Of a stretch of 21,904 nt of DNA, positions 14,808-21,904 are shown in pieces. Below the pieces are notes generated by a model. The model was not told the DNA's origin, made no database searches, and worked only from the letters and a program-made list of their open reading frames with translations. Each line of letters begins with the position of its first letter. The stretch's first letter is position 1. This DNA comes from Gemmatimonadales bacterium (GTDB lineage Bacteria; Gemmatimonadota; Gemmatimonadetes; Gemmatimonadales; GWC2-71-9), in contig JAICPP010000027.1 of assembly GCA_025929805.1 (NCBI GenBank), positions 1 through 21,904 on the forward strand, given 5' to 3'. A program made the position numbers and the translations under genes.

Positions 14808-16465
14808 CGAGCGTGGCGAATCGAGCCGCCGCCACGGGTTGGGTACTGCTGATTTTTCTGGCCTGGCTCATCGCGTACCCTCTCGTGCTCGTTCTCATCG
14901 AGGGCTTTCGCGGGTCCCATGGCTGGACTCTGGAATACGTCAATCTCTTTCTCCAGCGGCGCAATGAGGCCCAGGCCTTGTGGGGCAGCCTCTGGATCTC
15001 GGTGGTCACGGTCGCGCTCGCGGCCGTGATCGGTGTTCCGCTGGCATATCTGTTCTGGCGCTATGACTTCCCGGGCCGAAGGCTGCTGGGTGGTCTGGTT
15101 GCGCTCCCCGCGGTGCTGCCGCCGCTCGTGGGAGTCATCGCCTTCCTGTTCCTCTATGGCGAGAGCGGCTTCACCTCTCTGCTGGTGCAGTGGCTGTTCC
15201 GGCTGGAGGAGCCGCCGTGGCGCCTGCAGGGTGCCGCTGCGATCCTTCTGGTCCACGCCTACTCGATGTACGTCTATTTCTACCTCTTCACCCGGGCCGG
15301 CCTGGCATCGCTGGATGGGGCCGTGTTCGAGGCCGCGGCCAGCCTCGGTGCGGGCCGGTGGCGCACCCTTCGCCGGGTGGTGTTCCCGCTCCTGTACCCC
15401 GCACTGGGTGGGGGAGCGCTGCTCACTTTCATGACCTCCCTCGCGTCGTTCAGTGCGCCTTACATCTTCGGGGGCGGCTTCCGGGTGATGACGACCCAGA
15501 TCGTCGCTACCCGGCTCAACGGCGATGATCAGCTCGCGATGATCGAGACCACCTCTCTTACCCTCTTGGCGCTGGTTGCCCTTTGGTTGTTGAGAGGGGC
15601 TCGCGAAGCCGAGAACCCTGCAGGTGGACGGAAAGGCGTTCCACCGGCACTCGTTCCGGTCCGGAGCCGATGGCTCAGACTGGCACTCATGCTGCTCGGA
15701 TGGGTCCTGGCCCTGGTGCTCCTGCTGCCGCACCTGACTCTGCTGCTGGTGTCCTTTGTGCCTGCCGGCACCTGGACCACCGAACCGCTTCCTCCGGCCT
15801 ACACCTGGCGCAACTACCTCACCCTCATCGAGGATCCGGTTCGGGCCCGTCCGCTGCTCAATAGTCTGTGGCTCGCGACCGCTGCCACCGTGGCGGCGGT
15901 GGGCATTGCACTCGTGGCTGGAATTCTTTCGGTGCGACGCAGGGTGTTGGGCCGGACAGCCATTCAGGGCCTGCTGGCCCTCCCCTGGGCCGTGCCCGGC
16001 ACCGTCTTCGCCATTGCGTTGGCCACCGCCTTCAGCGTGCGCGAGCCACTGGCCGGCCGCTTCATCTTGGTGGGGACGCTGTGGCTCCTTCCTCTCGCGT
16101 ATCTCGTACGGAATCTGCCGATCACCAGCCGCGCTGTGGTTGCCGGACTACGCGCGCTGGATCCCTCGCTGGAGGAGGCTGCCGCGAGCTTGGGGGCCGC
16201 GCGCTGGCGGACTCTGCGGCGGGTGACGCTTCCCCTGCTCCGGCCGGCGCTGGTCGCCGGAAGTAGCCTGGCCTTTGTCACGGCGTTCGGCGATTTCGTG
16301 ACTTCGATCATGCTCTACACCTATGACACCAGGCCGATCTCGCTCGAGATCCTGTCCAGCCTGCGTCAATCCGACGTCGGCGTGGCGGCGGCGTACGGTG
16401 TGGTGTTGATGGCGGTCAGCGCCGCTGTTTTCGCCGTGGGGGCCGACCAGGGCAGCGCGGGATGA
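14804..16465 (+). CDS. ABC transporter permease, two fused permease domains (FbpB/ThiP type)
   Basis: This 553-residue inner-membrane protein holds two binding-protein-dependent permease domains in one chain, the usual layout of FbpB/SfuB (iron) and ThiP (thiamine) permeases. Each domain has an EAA loop that contacts the ATPase: EAAASLGAGRWRTLRR from residue 176 and EEAAASLGAARWRTLRR from residue 457. About twelve hydrophobic segments are visible, with a polar linker near residues 265-295 separating the halves. ATG 14804 overlaps the ATPase stop by 4 nt (ATGA), and its own stop overlaps the MFS gene by 4 nt. With the binding protein and ATPase it makes a complete importer; the substrate is not determined by sequence. 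Confidence 0.94.
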   Translation: MTSVANRAAATGWVLLIFLAWLIAYPLVLVLIEGFRGSHGWTLEYVNLFLQRRNEAQALWGSLWISVVTVALAAVIGVPLAYLFWRYDFPGRRLLGGLVALPAVLPPLVGVIAFLFLYGESGFTSLLVQWLFRLEEPPWRLQGAAAILLVHAYSMYVYFYLFTRAGLASLDGAVFEAAASLGAGRWRTLRRVVFPLLYPALGGGALLTFMTSLASFSAPYIFGGGFRVMTTQIVATRLNGDDQLAMIETTSLTLLALVALWLLRGAREAENPAGGRKGVPPALVPVRSRWLRLALMLLGWVLALVLLLPHLTLLLVSFVPAGTWTTEPLPPAYTWRNYLTLIEDPVRARPLLNSLWLATAATVAAVGIALVAGILSVRRRVLGRTAIQGLLALPWAVPGTVFAIALATAFSVREPLAGRFILVGTLWLLPLAYLVRNLPITSRAVVAGLRALDPSLEEAAASLGAARWRTLRRVTLPLLRPALVAGSSLAFVTAFGDFVTSIMLYTYDTRPISLEILSSLRQSDVGVAAAYGVVLMAVSAAVFAVGADQGSAG

Positions 16466-17664
16466 GTCAGTTCCGCAGACTGGCGGTACTGATCGCAGTG
16501 AACTTTGTGGACATGATCGGATTCATGATCGTGCTCCCTTTGCTTCCTTTTTACGCCCTGAAGTTGCACGCGACACCGGAAACGATTGGCCAGCTGATCG
16601 CAGCCTTCTCCGTCGCCCAGCTCCTGGCTGCTCCGCTGTGGGGTCGGATGTCGGACCGGTATGGGCGTCGGCCTGCGCTCCTGATAGGGCTCAGCGCCTC
16701 CGCGGCGGCCTACGTCGTGTTCGGCCTGGCCACCAGCGTCTGGCTGCTCTTTCTGTCTCGTCTGGTGCAAGGCGCAGGAGGAGGTACTACCGGTGTGGCC
16801 CAGGCCTACGTCGCTGATACCGTGGAGCCGGGTAACCGCGCGCGGGCGCTCGGCTGGCTATCGGCGGCCACCTCCGCCGGAGTGATGGTGGGGCCGGCAA
16901 TCGGGTCGTTTGCAGCCCACTTCGGTCAGGCGGCTCCCGGCATGGTGGCGGCCTCACTCTGTCTGATCAACGTCTTCTTCGCATGGAGATGGCTGCCCGA
17001 GTCACGAAAGGAGGCCGGTATGCCGGCAAAATCCCGTAAGCCGCTCTGGCATCCCGCCTGGGTAGCCATCCGGCATCCCAGTACTGCCATCAGCCGGCTC
17101 CTGTGGATCTACGGGATAGGTATGCTCGCCTTCGCCTCAATGACCTCGGTGATGGCTCTCTACCTCGGCGCCGAATTCGGAATCGATGAGACCACGATCG
17201 GCTACATCTTCCTCTATGTTGGAGTGCTCTCCTTTGTAATGCGGAGCCTGCTGCTCGGCCCCATCGTGGACCGAATCGGGGAGACCTGGGCCATGCGGAT
17301 CGGCACCATTCTCCTGGTGCTCGGCCTCGCGCTGTATCCGCTTCCCCGCGACCTTTGGACACTGGCTGCGGTGATTCCGCTGGTGCCTATCGGCACCGCA
17401 CTCCTCTTTCCGGCAACGACCTCGCTCATGTCCCGGGCTTCGGACCCACGCGAGCTGGGAACAACCATGGGTGTGGCTCAGACTTTCGCGGGCCTGGCGC
17501 GGGTGCTGGCGCCGGTCCTCGCGACGGTCGCCTTTCAGCGGCTGGGTCATGGCTGGCCCTTCTATCTCGCGGCCGGGTACGTGGCCCTGGTGGGTGTCAT
17601 GGCCTTTCAGGTGAAAGTCCACCCCCGAGTTCCCGCGCCTGCGGTGGAAGGAGTCGAGGCCTGA
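16462..17664 (+). CDS. MFS transporter, DHA1/TetA-like
   Basis: This 400-residue protein is a major facilitator, probably a proton-driven exporter of the 12-helix DHA1 type. Motif A, GRMSDRYGRR, lies at residues 61-70 in the loop between helices 2 and 3, and the N-terminal helix FVDMIGFMIVLPLLPFY is characteristic of the TetA-like group. A second, weaker motif-A copy (GPIVDRIGE) follows helix 8. The length is normal. It overlaps the permease stop by 4 nt and its own stop touches the next start. Its place right behind an importer is unusual; the transported compound cannot be told from sequence. Confidence 0.92.
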   Translation: MSQFRRLAVLIAVNFVDMIGFMIVLPLLPFYALKLHATPETIGQLIAAFSVAQLLAAPLWGRMSDRYGRRPALLIGLSASAAAYVVFGLATSVWLLFLSRLVQGAGGGTTGVAQAYVADTVEPGNRARALGWLSAATSAGVMVGPAIGSFAAHFGQAAPGMVAASLCLINVFFAWRWLPESRKEAGMPAKSRKPLWHPAWVAIRHPSTAISRLLWIYGIGMLAFASMTSVMALYLGAEFGIDETTIGYIFLYVGVLSFVMRSLLLGPIVDRIGETWAMRIGTILLVLGLALYPLPRDLWTLAAVIPLVPIGTALLFPATTSLMSRASDPRELGTTMGVAQTFAGLARVLAPVLATVAFQRLGHGWPFYLAAGYVALVGVMAFQVKVHPRVPAPAVEGVEA

Positions 17665-19556
17665 TGAGCGAGGATCAGATCCGTCGGTTGGAGGAGCGGG
17701 TGAGCGCCCTGGAGGCACTGGTGCGTGAACTAGCGGGTAGGCGGGTAAGCGGGGAAGCGGGGAAGCAAATGGGGGAAACCGCGGCACTCCGAAATGAATC
17801 AACATCTGCAGTTAGGGAGTCAGCGACGTACCCGCCTACCCGCTTACCGTCTTCCCTGCTGTCATCCGAACAATGGATTGGTCAACGGGTACTTCTCGCG
17901 GTGGGCGTGGTAGCGCTGATTCTGGCTGCGGGCTATTTGCTGCGGCTGTCCTTCGATCGGGGGTGGATCTCTCCACTGATGCGCTGCATCGGTGGAGCGG
18001 GCGCCGGCATTGTCGTCGGCGCGGTCGGTTGGCGGCTCCAGCCCGGATACCGTACCTACGGGGCCGCGTTGATCGGATGTGGTGCCGCGATCATTTACCT
18101 CAGTGTGTGGGCCGCAGCGCGCTTGTATGGGGTCCTGCCGCCGACCTCGGGCATAGTCGGGCTCGCTTTGGTGTCTGTCGCGCTCGCCACCATTGCCTAC
18201 GCTATCGATGTGGAGGCGCTCGGCACCACCGCAGCGCTCGGCGCCTTCTTCGCTCCCTTGCTGCTCGGCCGCAACTATGCGGACGCTGACCTCCTGCTGC
18301 TGTATCTCGCGTCCATGGCCGCTGGCCGTGGCCTGGTCGCGGCCCGCCGCCGGTGGCGACTCGCGATGTTCGTGGTGGCGCTCAGTTTCTTTGGCGTGGC
18401 CTACGCCGGCGCCGCCGACCGAGGAACGCCCTGGGGCGTCCTCCTGTATGGAGTCCTCGGCGGCAGCAGCGGCATTCACATCGGCCTGAATGAGCGTTGG
18501 TGGGAAACCAGGTTTCTCTCTTTCTCGGGTGGCTGGGTTTTCGTGGCCGCGGCCAGTCGCCACCTGGAGCATCCCTGGGCCATTCTCGTCGCCGGTCTCG
18601 TCCTCGCGGTGCCGGTGTGGTGGCACGCCCTGCGACCTGATCGAGCCTCGGCTCTACGCCCCAGTTCATCGGCGAGTGGCTGGTCGCTCGGCGAAGTGTT
18701 GTACTTCTTTCTGACTCCGATCTTGGTGGGCTGGGCCCTGCACCACGTCGAGCCACGGTGGTTTGACGAGCACCGGGGCCTGGTTCCTTTGATCATATCG
18801 GTCCCCTATCTGATCGCCGGATATCAACGGCCGAGGCCGGCTTTTGCCCTGGTAGGAGCCGCGGCCCTCGCACTGGCGGCGTGGCAGCATTGGAGCGGCG
18901 TCGCGAGGGTCTGGCCACTGCTGGGCCTGGTACTCCTCTGGGCGGCGCTGGATCACCGGCTTAACCGGGAAGACGGTCGCTGGTACGCGCTGGGTACCCT
19001 GTGGGTCGCCTTGCAGCAGCTGTTCGGCGACGCGTTGGACCGGCGGACCGCTGCCGATCCCGCTTTTGTGGGCTCGTACGCGCTGGCGCTCTGGGGGACT
19101 GCTGCAGCAGCGGTGGCCCTGGCAGCCGGTCTTTGGAAACGGGATACCGGTGCCCAGATGGCCCCGCTCGTCCGTGGTGGCCTCTGGGCCGTGGGGGGAG
19201 CGCTGGTCCTTTTTGGCGCCACGGCGGAGATCGAGCGCTATTTCGATCTGAAGAGTCCATCGGCCCAGACTGCATCTCTTGCGTCAGGCCTGGCGGTCAG
19301 CGCCTGGTGGCTGGTGTTTGCGGCTACCCTCGTTGCAGTAGGGTTTCGGCGGGGTCTCAAGGCGGCCCGTGTAGCCGGTTTGGGCGTCGCCGGTCTGGCG
19401 GTCATCAAGGTGCTGGCATTCGATCTTTCCTCTCTCGATGCGCTCTATCGCGTGGGCTCCGTCTTCATCCTGGGTCTGGTGTTTCTCCTCCTGGCCTACC
19501 TTTATCATCGCCAGGGCCGCAACCCTGACGCCCAGCCGCGCGGAAGCGCGCCGTAA
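17664..19556 (+). CDS. DUF2339 polytopic membrane protein
   Basis: This 630-residue protein of unknown function fits DUF2339: a short N-terminal coiled coil (SEDQIRRLEERVSALEALVREL, residues 2-23), a variable linker, and then about 18-20 hydrophobic helices starting with EQWIGQRVLLAVGVVALILAAGYLLR at about residues 71-96. The linker between them (about 24-66) is encoded largely by an 8-nt-period inverted repeat (17733-17860), the only part with such composition. ATG 17664 uses the last base of the MFS stop codon. It is the last gene of the five-gene run; no strong terminator follows. The charged residues among the helices suggest a transport or cell-envelope role, but none is established. Confidence 0.9.
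   Translation: MSEDQIRRLEERVSALEALVRELAGRRVSGEAGKQMGETAALRNESTSAVRESATYPPTRLPSSLLSSEQWIGQRVLLAVGVVALILAAGYLLRLSFDRGWISPLMRCIGGAGAGIVVGAVGWRLQPGYRTYGAALIGCGAAIIYLSVWAAARLYGVLPPTSGIVGLALVSVALATIAYAIDVEALGTTAALGAFFAPLLLGRNYADADLLLLYLASMAAGRGLVAARRRWRLAMFVVALSFFGVAYAGAADRGTPWGVLLYGVLGGSSGIHIGLNERWWETRFLSFSGGWVFVAAASRHLEHPWAILVAGLVLAVPVWWHALRPDRASALRPSSSASGWSLGEVLYFFLTPILVGWALHHVEPRWFDEHRGLVPLIISVPYLIAGYQRPRPAFALVGAAALALAAWQHWSGVARVWPLLGLVLLWAALDHRLNREDGRWYALGTLWVALQQLFGDALDRRTAADPAFVGSYALALWGTAAAAVALAAGLWKRDTGAQMAPLVRGGLWAVGGALVLFGATAEIERYFDLKSPSAQTASLASGLAVSAWWLVFAATLVAVGFRRGLKAARVAGLGVAGLAVIKVLAFDLSSLDALYRVGSVFILGLVFLLLAYLYHRQGRNPDAQPRGSAP
17733..17860. repeat. Inverted 8-nt-period repeat element C inside the DUF2339 gene
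   Basis: The left arm 17733-17772 reads as 8-mers GCGGGTAG, GCGGGTAA, GCGGGGAA, GCGGGGAA and a decayed GCAAATGG. The right arm 17829-17860 is the complementary type (TACCCGCC, TACCCGCT, TACCGTCT, TCCCTGCT). The arms match at roughly 26 of 32 positions with a loop of 56 nt. Period 8 is not a multiple of three, so no amino-acid repeat results, yet the reading frame stays open. Seen directly. Confidence 0.85.
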
Positions 19557-19596
19557 GCCCGCCGGCGTGCATGCAGTTGCATCGCTCCCCTCGGGA

Positions 19597-19626
19597 TTGT
19601 GACTCGTGCAGGGACGCCGTTATATC
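19597..19626 (+). promoter_or_regulatory. Candidate sigma-70 promoter of the M3 peptidase gene
   Basis: TTGTGA (19597-19602) and TTATAT (19620-19625) are 17 nt apart; TATATC at 18 nt is an alternative -10. The start would fall near 19632, in a leader holding a 6-bp hairpin (GGGACT 19630-19635 with AGTCCC 19642-19647), just ahead of the AGGAG site at 19654-19658. The motif lies inside a longer open frame from 19571, which supports the downstream GTG start. Confidence 0.55.
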
Positions 19627-19663
19627 TGGGGGACTGTCCAAAGTCCCAGAAACAGGAGTTAGC

Positions 19664-21376
19664 GTGACTGTGTCCTTCCTGCCCCCGTCTCCGTCCGCCC
19701 TGGCCAAGTCAAGCTGGGAAGACATCGCGCCGTACTTCGAAGAGTTGGCGGCACGCCAACTGGATTCGGGAGACATCGAGACCTGGCTGCACGAGTGGTC
19801 GCGCCTGGAGGAGCTGGTCACCGAGGCTGCCGCCCGAGCGATGATCGCATACACCATCGATACCGGCAACCCGGACAAGGAGGCCGACCACCTGCGGTTC
19901 TCCAGCGAGATCCTTCCCCGGATGGAGGAGCGGAGCGTAGAGCTCGCCCAGAAGCTCCTGGCTACTGGGTACTCCACTGCGGAAATGGCAACCACGCTGA
20001 CACGCTTCCGCACTCAGATCGAGATCTTTCGGGAGGCCAACGTTCCGATCTTCGCCCACTTGGAGGAGCACAGTGCCCGCTATCAAAGACTGACCGGGTC
20101 GATGACGGCTCTCTGGGAGGGGGTCGAGCGGCCGCTCCCTCAGCTGCAGCCATTCCTCAAGAGTCCCGATCGAAACGTGCGGGAGCGGGCCTTTCGGGCC
20201 TCCACTCAGCCCTACATCGACCGGCGCGAGGATCTCGCGGCTCTCTTCGACAAGATGTACGAGCTCAGGATGGAAGCTGCCCGGAACGCCGGGTTCGCCA
20301 ACTTCAGGGACTATATCTTCCCCGCCAAGTTCCGCTTCGACTATACCCCCGCTGATTGCGAGCGCTTTCATGAAGCAATCGAGCAGACGGCGGCTCCAGC
20401 GGTCGAGCGCGTGCTGGAGTTCCGGCGCAGGCGGCTCGGGTTGGACCGGCTTCGCCCGTGGGACCTGTCGGTAGATCCCTACCGGGACAAGCCGCTGCAT
20501 CCGTTCTCCAGCGCCAACGAGCTGGTCGGAAAAGCCAAGAGGGTCTTCGATCGGGTTGATCCCTCGCTGGGTCGGGAGTTTCAGACCATGATCGATGAAG
20601 GGCTGCTCGATCTGGAGAGCCGGAAAGGGAAGGCGCCCGGAGGCTATTGCGAGACGCTCCACTTTCATGGGAAGCCTTTCATCTTCATGAATGCCGTGGG
20701 TCTCGTGGACGACGTCATGACGCTGCTGCACGAGGCAGGACATGCCTTTCACGCCTTTGCGTCCCACCCACTGCCGCTCATCTGGCAACGTCACCCCGGT
20801 TCGGAGGCGGCCGAGCTCGCGTCCATGTCCATGGAATTCCTGGCTGCTCCACATCTGACTCAACCGGCCGGTTACTTCAACGAAGACGAGGCGCGCAGCG
20901 CCTGGCTGGAACACCTGGAAGACGTGCTGCTGAGTCTGGTGCATATCGCGTCGGTCGACGCCTTTCAGACCTGGATTTACACCAGCGGACAGGGCGGGAA
21001 TGCAGCGGCTCGTGATCAGGCCTGGCTGGAGGTCAGGGGCCGGTTCGAAGGGGGCGTCGACTGGTCAGGATTGGAGCAGGAGCGGGTCTCTCGGTGGTAT
21101 CGTCAGCTGCACATCTTCATGTATCCCTTCTATTACATCGAGTACGGCATCGCCCAGCTGGGTGCCCTCCAGGTCTGGCGCAACAGCCTCGACAATCCTG
21201 CCAAGGCGGTGGCGCACTACCGTGATGCCCTGGCGCTCGGGGCGGTGCGGAGCCTGCCCGAGATTTACAACGCCGCCGGGGCCCGACTGACCTTTGACGT
21301 CGAGGACATTGCGGAGCTGGTACAACTGGTCGAGACCCACATCGAGCTGGCGCGCAGGGAGCTGCCGGAGAGTTGA
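19664..21376 (+). CDS. M3 family oligoendopeptidase (PepF-like)
   Basis: This 570-residue cytoplasmic zinc peptidase should cleave short oligopeptides. It begins at GTG 19664 with AGGAG five bases upstream; the open frame from 19571 would swallow the candidate promoter. An all-helical N-terminal part (about 1-190) is followed by the catalytic domain: HEAGH at residues 356-360 gives the two zinc histidines and the catalytic glutamate, and E384 in AELASMSME, 24 residues further, is the expected third ligand. The tyrosine-rich IFMYPFYYIEYGIAQL near residues 483-498 matches the substrate-binding region of M3 enzymes. The length is normal for the PepF group. It is likely transcribed from its own promoter and may read through into infA, 78 nt downstream. 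Confidence 0.94.
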   Translation: MTVSFLPPSPSALAKSSWEDIAPYFEELAARQLDSGDIETWLHEWSRLEELVTEAAARAMIAYTIDTGNPDKEADHLRFSSEILPRMEERSVELAQKLLATGYSTAEMATTLTRFRTQIEIFREANVPIFAHLEEHSARYQRLTGSMTALWEGVERPLPQLQPFLKSPDRNVRERAFRASTQPYIDRREDLAALFDKMYELRMEAARNAGFANFRDYIFPAKFRFDYTPADCERFHEAIEQTAAPAVERVLEFRRRRLGLDRLRPWDLSVDPYRDKPLHPFSSANELVGKAKRVFDRVDPSLGREFQTMIDEGLLDLESRKGKAPGGYCETLHFHGKPFIFMNAVGLVDDVMTLLHEAGHAFHAFASHPLPLIWQRHPGSEAAELASMSMEFLAAPHLTQPAGYFNEDEARSAWLEHLEDVLLSLVHIASVDAFQTWIYTSGQGGNAAARDQAWLEVRGRFEGGVDWSGLEQERVSRWYRQLHIFMYPFYYIEYGIAQLGALQVWRNSLDNPAKAVAHYRDALALGAVRSLPEIYNAAGARLTFDVEDIAELVQLVETHIELARRELPES

Positions 21377-21454
21377 TTCCGGGGGTTTGAAGGGCAAGAT
21401 TCCACGGCTTCTCGATGCCGCAGCCCGGTTCCACGGACCGCTTGGAGAATTTGG

Positions 21455-21673
21455 ATGGCCAAAGAAGAAGGTATTGAAATGGAGGGGGTGGTAACCGAGG
21501 TGTTGCCCGACAGAAACTATCGGGTCATGCTGGAAAACGGACACGAGATTCTGGCCTATGCTGCGGGGAAGATGAGCAAGTTCAAGATCCGGGTGCTGGA
21601 AGGCGATCGGGTAAGTGTGGTGCTGTCGCCGTATGACCTTACGCGCGGGCGGGTGATCTACAGACACAAGTGA
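21455..21673 (+). CDS. infA: Translation initiation factor IF-1
   Basis: IF-1 binds the ribosomal A site during initiation. The 72-residue OB-fold protein starts at ATG 21455 with GGAGAA at 21444-21449. Diagnostic segments are EGVVTEVLPDRNYRV, LENGHEILAYAAGKMSKFKIRVLEGDRV and SPYDLTRGRVIYR, in the canonical order and at normal length (bacterial IF-1 is 71-73 residues). It lies alone after the peptidase, away from the ribosomal protein cluster where it is often found, so this may be one of several infA copies. The stop TGA (21671-21673) is inside the first unit of a heptamer repeat, so the repeat arm abuts the coding end. Confidence 0.97.
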   Translation: MAKEEGIEMEGVVTEVLPDRNYRVMLENGHEILAYAAGKMSKFKIRVLEGDRVSVVLSPYDLTRGRVIYRHK

Positions 21674-21732
21674 AAAGTGAAAAGTGAAGCATTGAGAGCC
21701 TCCACTCTTCACTTTTTACTCTTCACTGTTCA
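21668..21732. repeat. Inverted heptamer-repeat element B at the infA stop
   Basis: Three AAGTGAA heptamers (21668-21688) face four of the complementary kind (CTCTTCA, CTTTTTA, CTCTTCA, CTGTTCA; 21705-21732) across a 16-nt loop. The arms pair with few mismatches. The first left unit includes the infA stop codon. A separate strong terminator follows, so this element is not needed for termination. Seen directly. Confidence 0.87.
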
Positions 21733-21740
21733 CCAACAAA

Positions 21741-21770
21741 AAGGCCGCTCTCTCGAGCGGCCTTTCTGTT
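21741..21770. terminator. Bidirectional intrinsic terminator between infA and the cold-shock gene
   Basis: AAGGCCGCTC (21741-21750) pairs perfectly with GAGCGGCCTT (21755-21764) around TCTC. On the minus strand it is followed by TTTTTGTT, an excellent tract for the cold-shock gene; on the plus strand by a weaker TTTCTGTT for infA. The minus-strand stop codon at 21769-21771 adjoins it. Confidence 0.9.
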
Positions 21771-21904
21771 ACTTCACCTTGGTTACGTTCTCGGCGGCGG
21801 GGCCCTTCGCACCCTGCACGATGTCAAACTCAACCCGGTCGCCTTCCGCAAGGCTGCGGAAGCCTTCCGCCTTGATGGCGGTATGGTGGACAAAGCAATC
21901 CTTG
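21769..21904 (-). CDS. Cold-shock protein, C-terminal part (5' end beyond the window)
   Basis: The minus strand encodes the last 45 residues of a CspA-type single-stranded nucleic-acid-binding protein, cut at its 5' end by the window edge. KDCFVHHTAIKAEGFRSLAEG contains the RNP-2-like VHHTAI motif, then DRVEFDIVQGAKGPAAENVTKVK ends the domain. These match the usual C-terminal two thirds of a roughly 67-residue cold-shock protein, with a cysteine in place of the common leucine, valine or isoleucine before FVHH. It is convergent to infA and shares its terminator. Many bacteria carry several csp genes, so no specific symbol is given. Confidence 0.95.
   Translation of the reverse strand, partial: KDCFVHHTAIKAEGFRSLAEGDRVEFDIVQGAKGPAAENVTKVK

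Overview
The window is about 21.9 kb of GC-rich, densely packed bacterial chromosome. Nearly everything is on the + strand; only the two edge genes, an aspartate kinase on the left and a cold-shock protein on the right, are on the - strand. No rRNA, tRNA, insertion sequence, prophage or CRISPR array is visible. The gene content suggests a diderm, probably of the Gemmatimonadota or a related soil or sediment lineage: a TIGR03546/TIGR03545 pair (known only from outer-membrane bacteria), a short RpoD-like sigma factor without region 1.1, a very large secreted PIG-L deacetylase, and a three-gene proton-translocating transhydrogenase. The phylum is an inference from gene style; no marker search was run.

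Layout: (1) 1-1050 (-), aspartate kinase N-terminal part, with a ThrA-like sequence, cut by the window edge. (2) 1067-3408 (+), the TIGR03546 membrane protein and TIGR03545 envelope protein, overlapping by 4 nt. (3) 3556-7114 (+), pntAA-pntAB-pntB in overlapping order, then a small secreted protein. (4) 7272-8325, a clear sigma-70 promoter, a structured leader, a sigma factor gene and a strong intrinsic terminator. (5) 8344-9913, a DUF971 protein and two tandem paralogous membrane proteins. (6) 9996-12674, a large secreted PIG-L/LmbE-type hydrolase. (7) 12664-19556, a tightly overlapping run of five genes: ABC binding lipoprotein, ATPase, fused permease, MFS transporter and DUF2339 membrane protein. 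(8) 19597-21673, an M3 metallopeptidase with its own promoter, then infA (IF-1). (9) 21741-21904, a terminator shared with the convergent cold-shock gene.

The genes are mostly housekeeping: amino-acid biosynthesis, NADPH supply through the proton gradient, transcription and translation factors, uptake and efflux, and peptide turnover. The most unusual signal is not a gene. Four separate inverted-repeat elements (3411-3526, 12679-12768, 17733-17860, 21668-21732) share one architecture: two facing arms, each a short tandem array with a fixed period of 7, 9, 8 and 7 nt respectively, around a loop of unrelated sequence. Their unit sequences differ completely from one another. One supplies what looks like the lipoprotein signal peptide of the ABC binding protein (unit of exactly three codons), one lies in frame inside the DUF2339 gene, one begins across the infA stop codon, and one follows the TIGR03545 stop codon by two bases. 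This looks like a generative process that makes hairpins from different short seeds, rather than copies of one mobile sequence.
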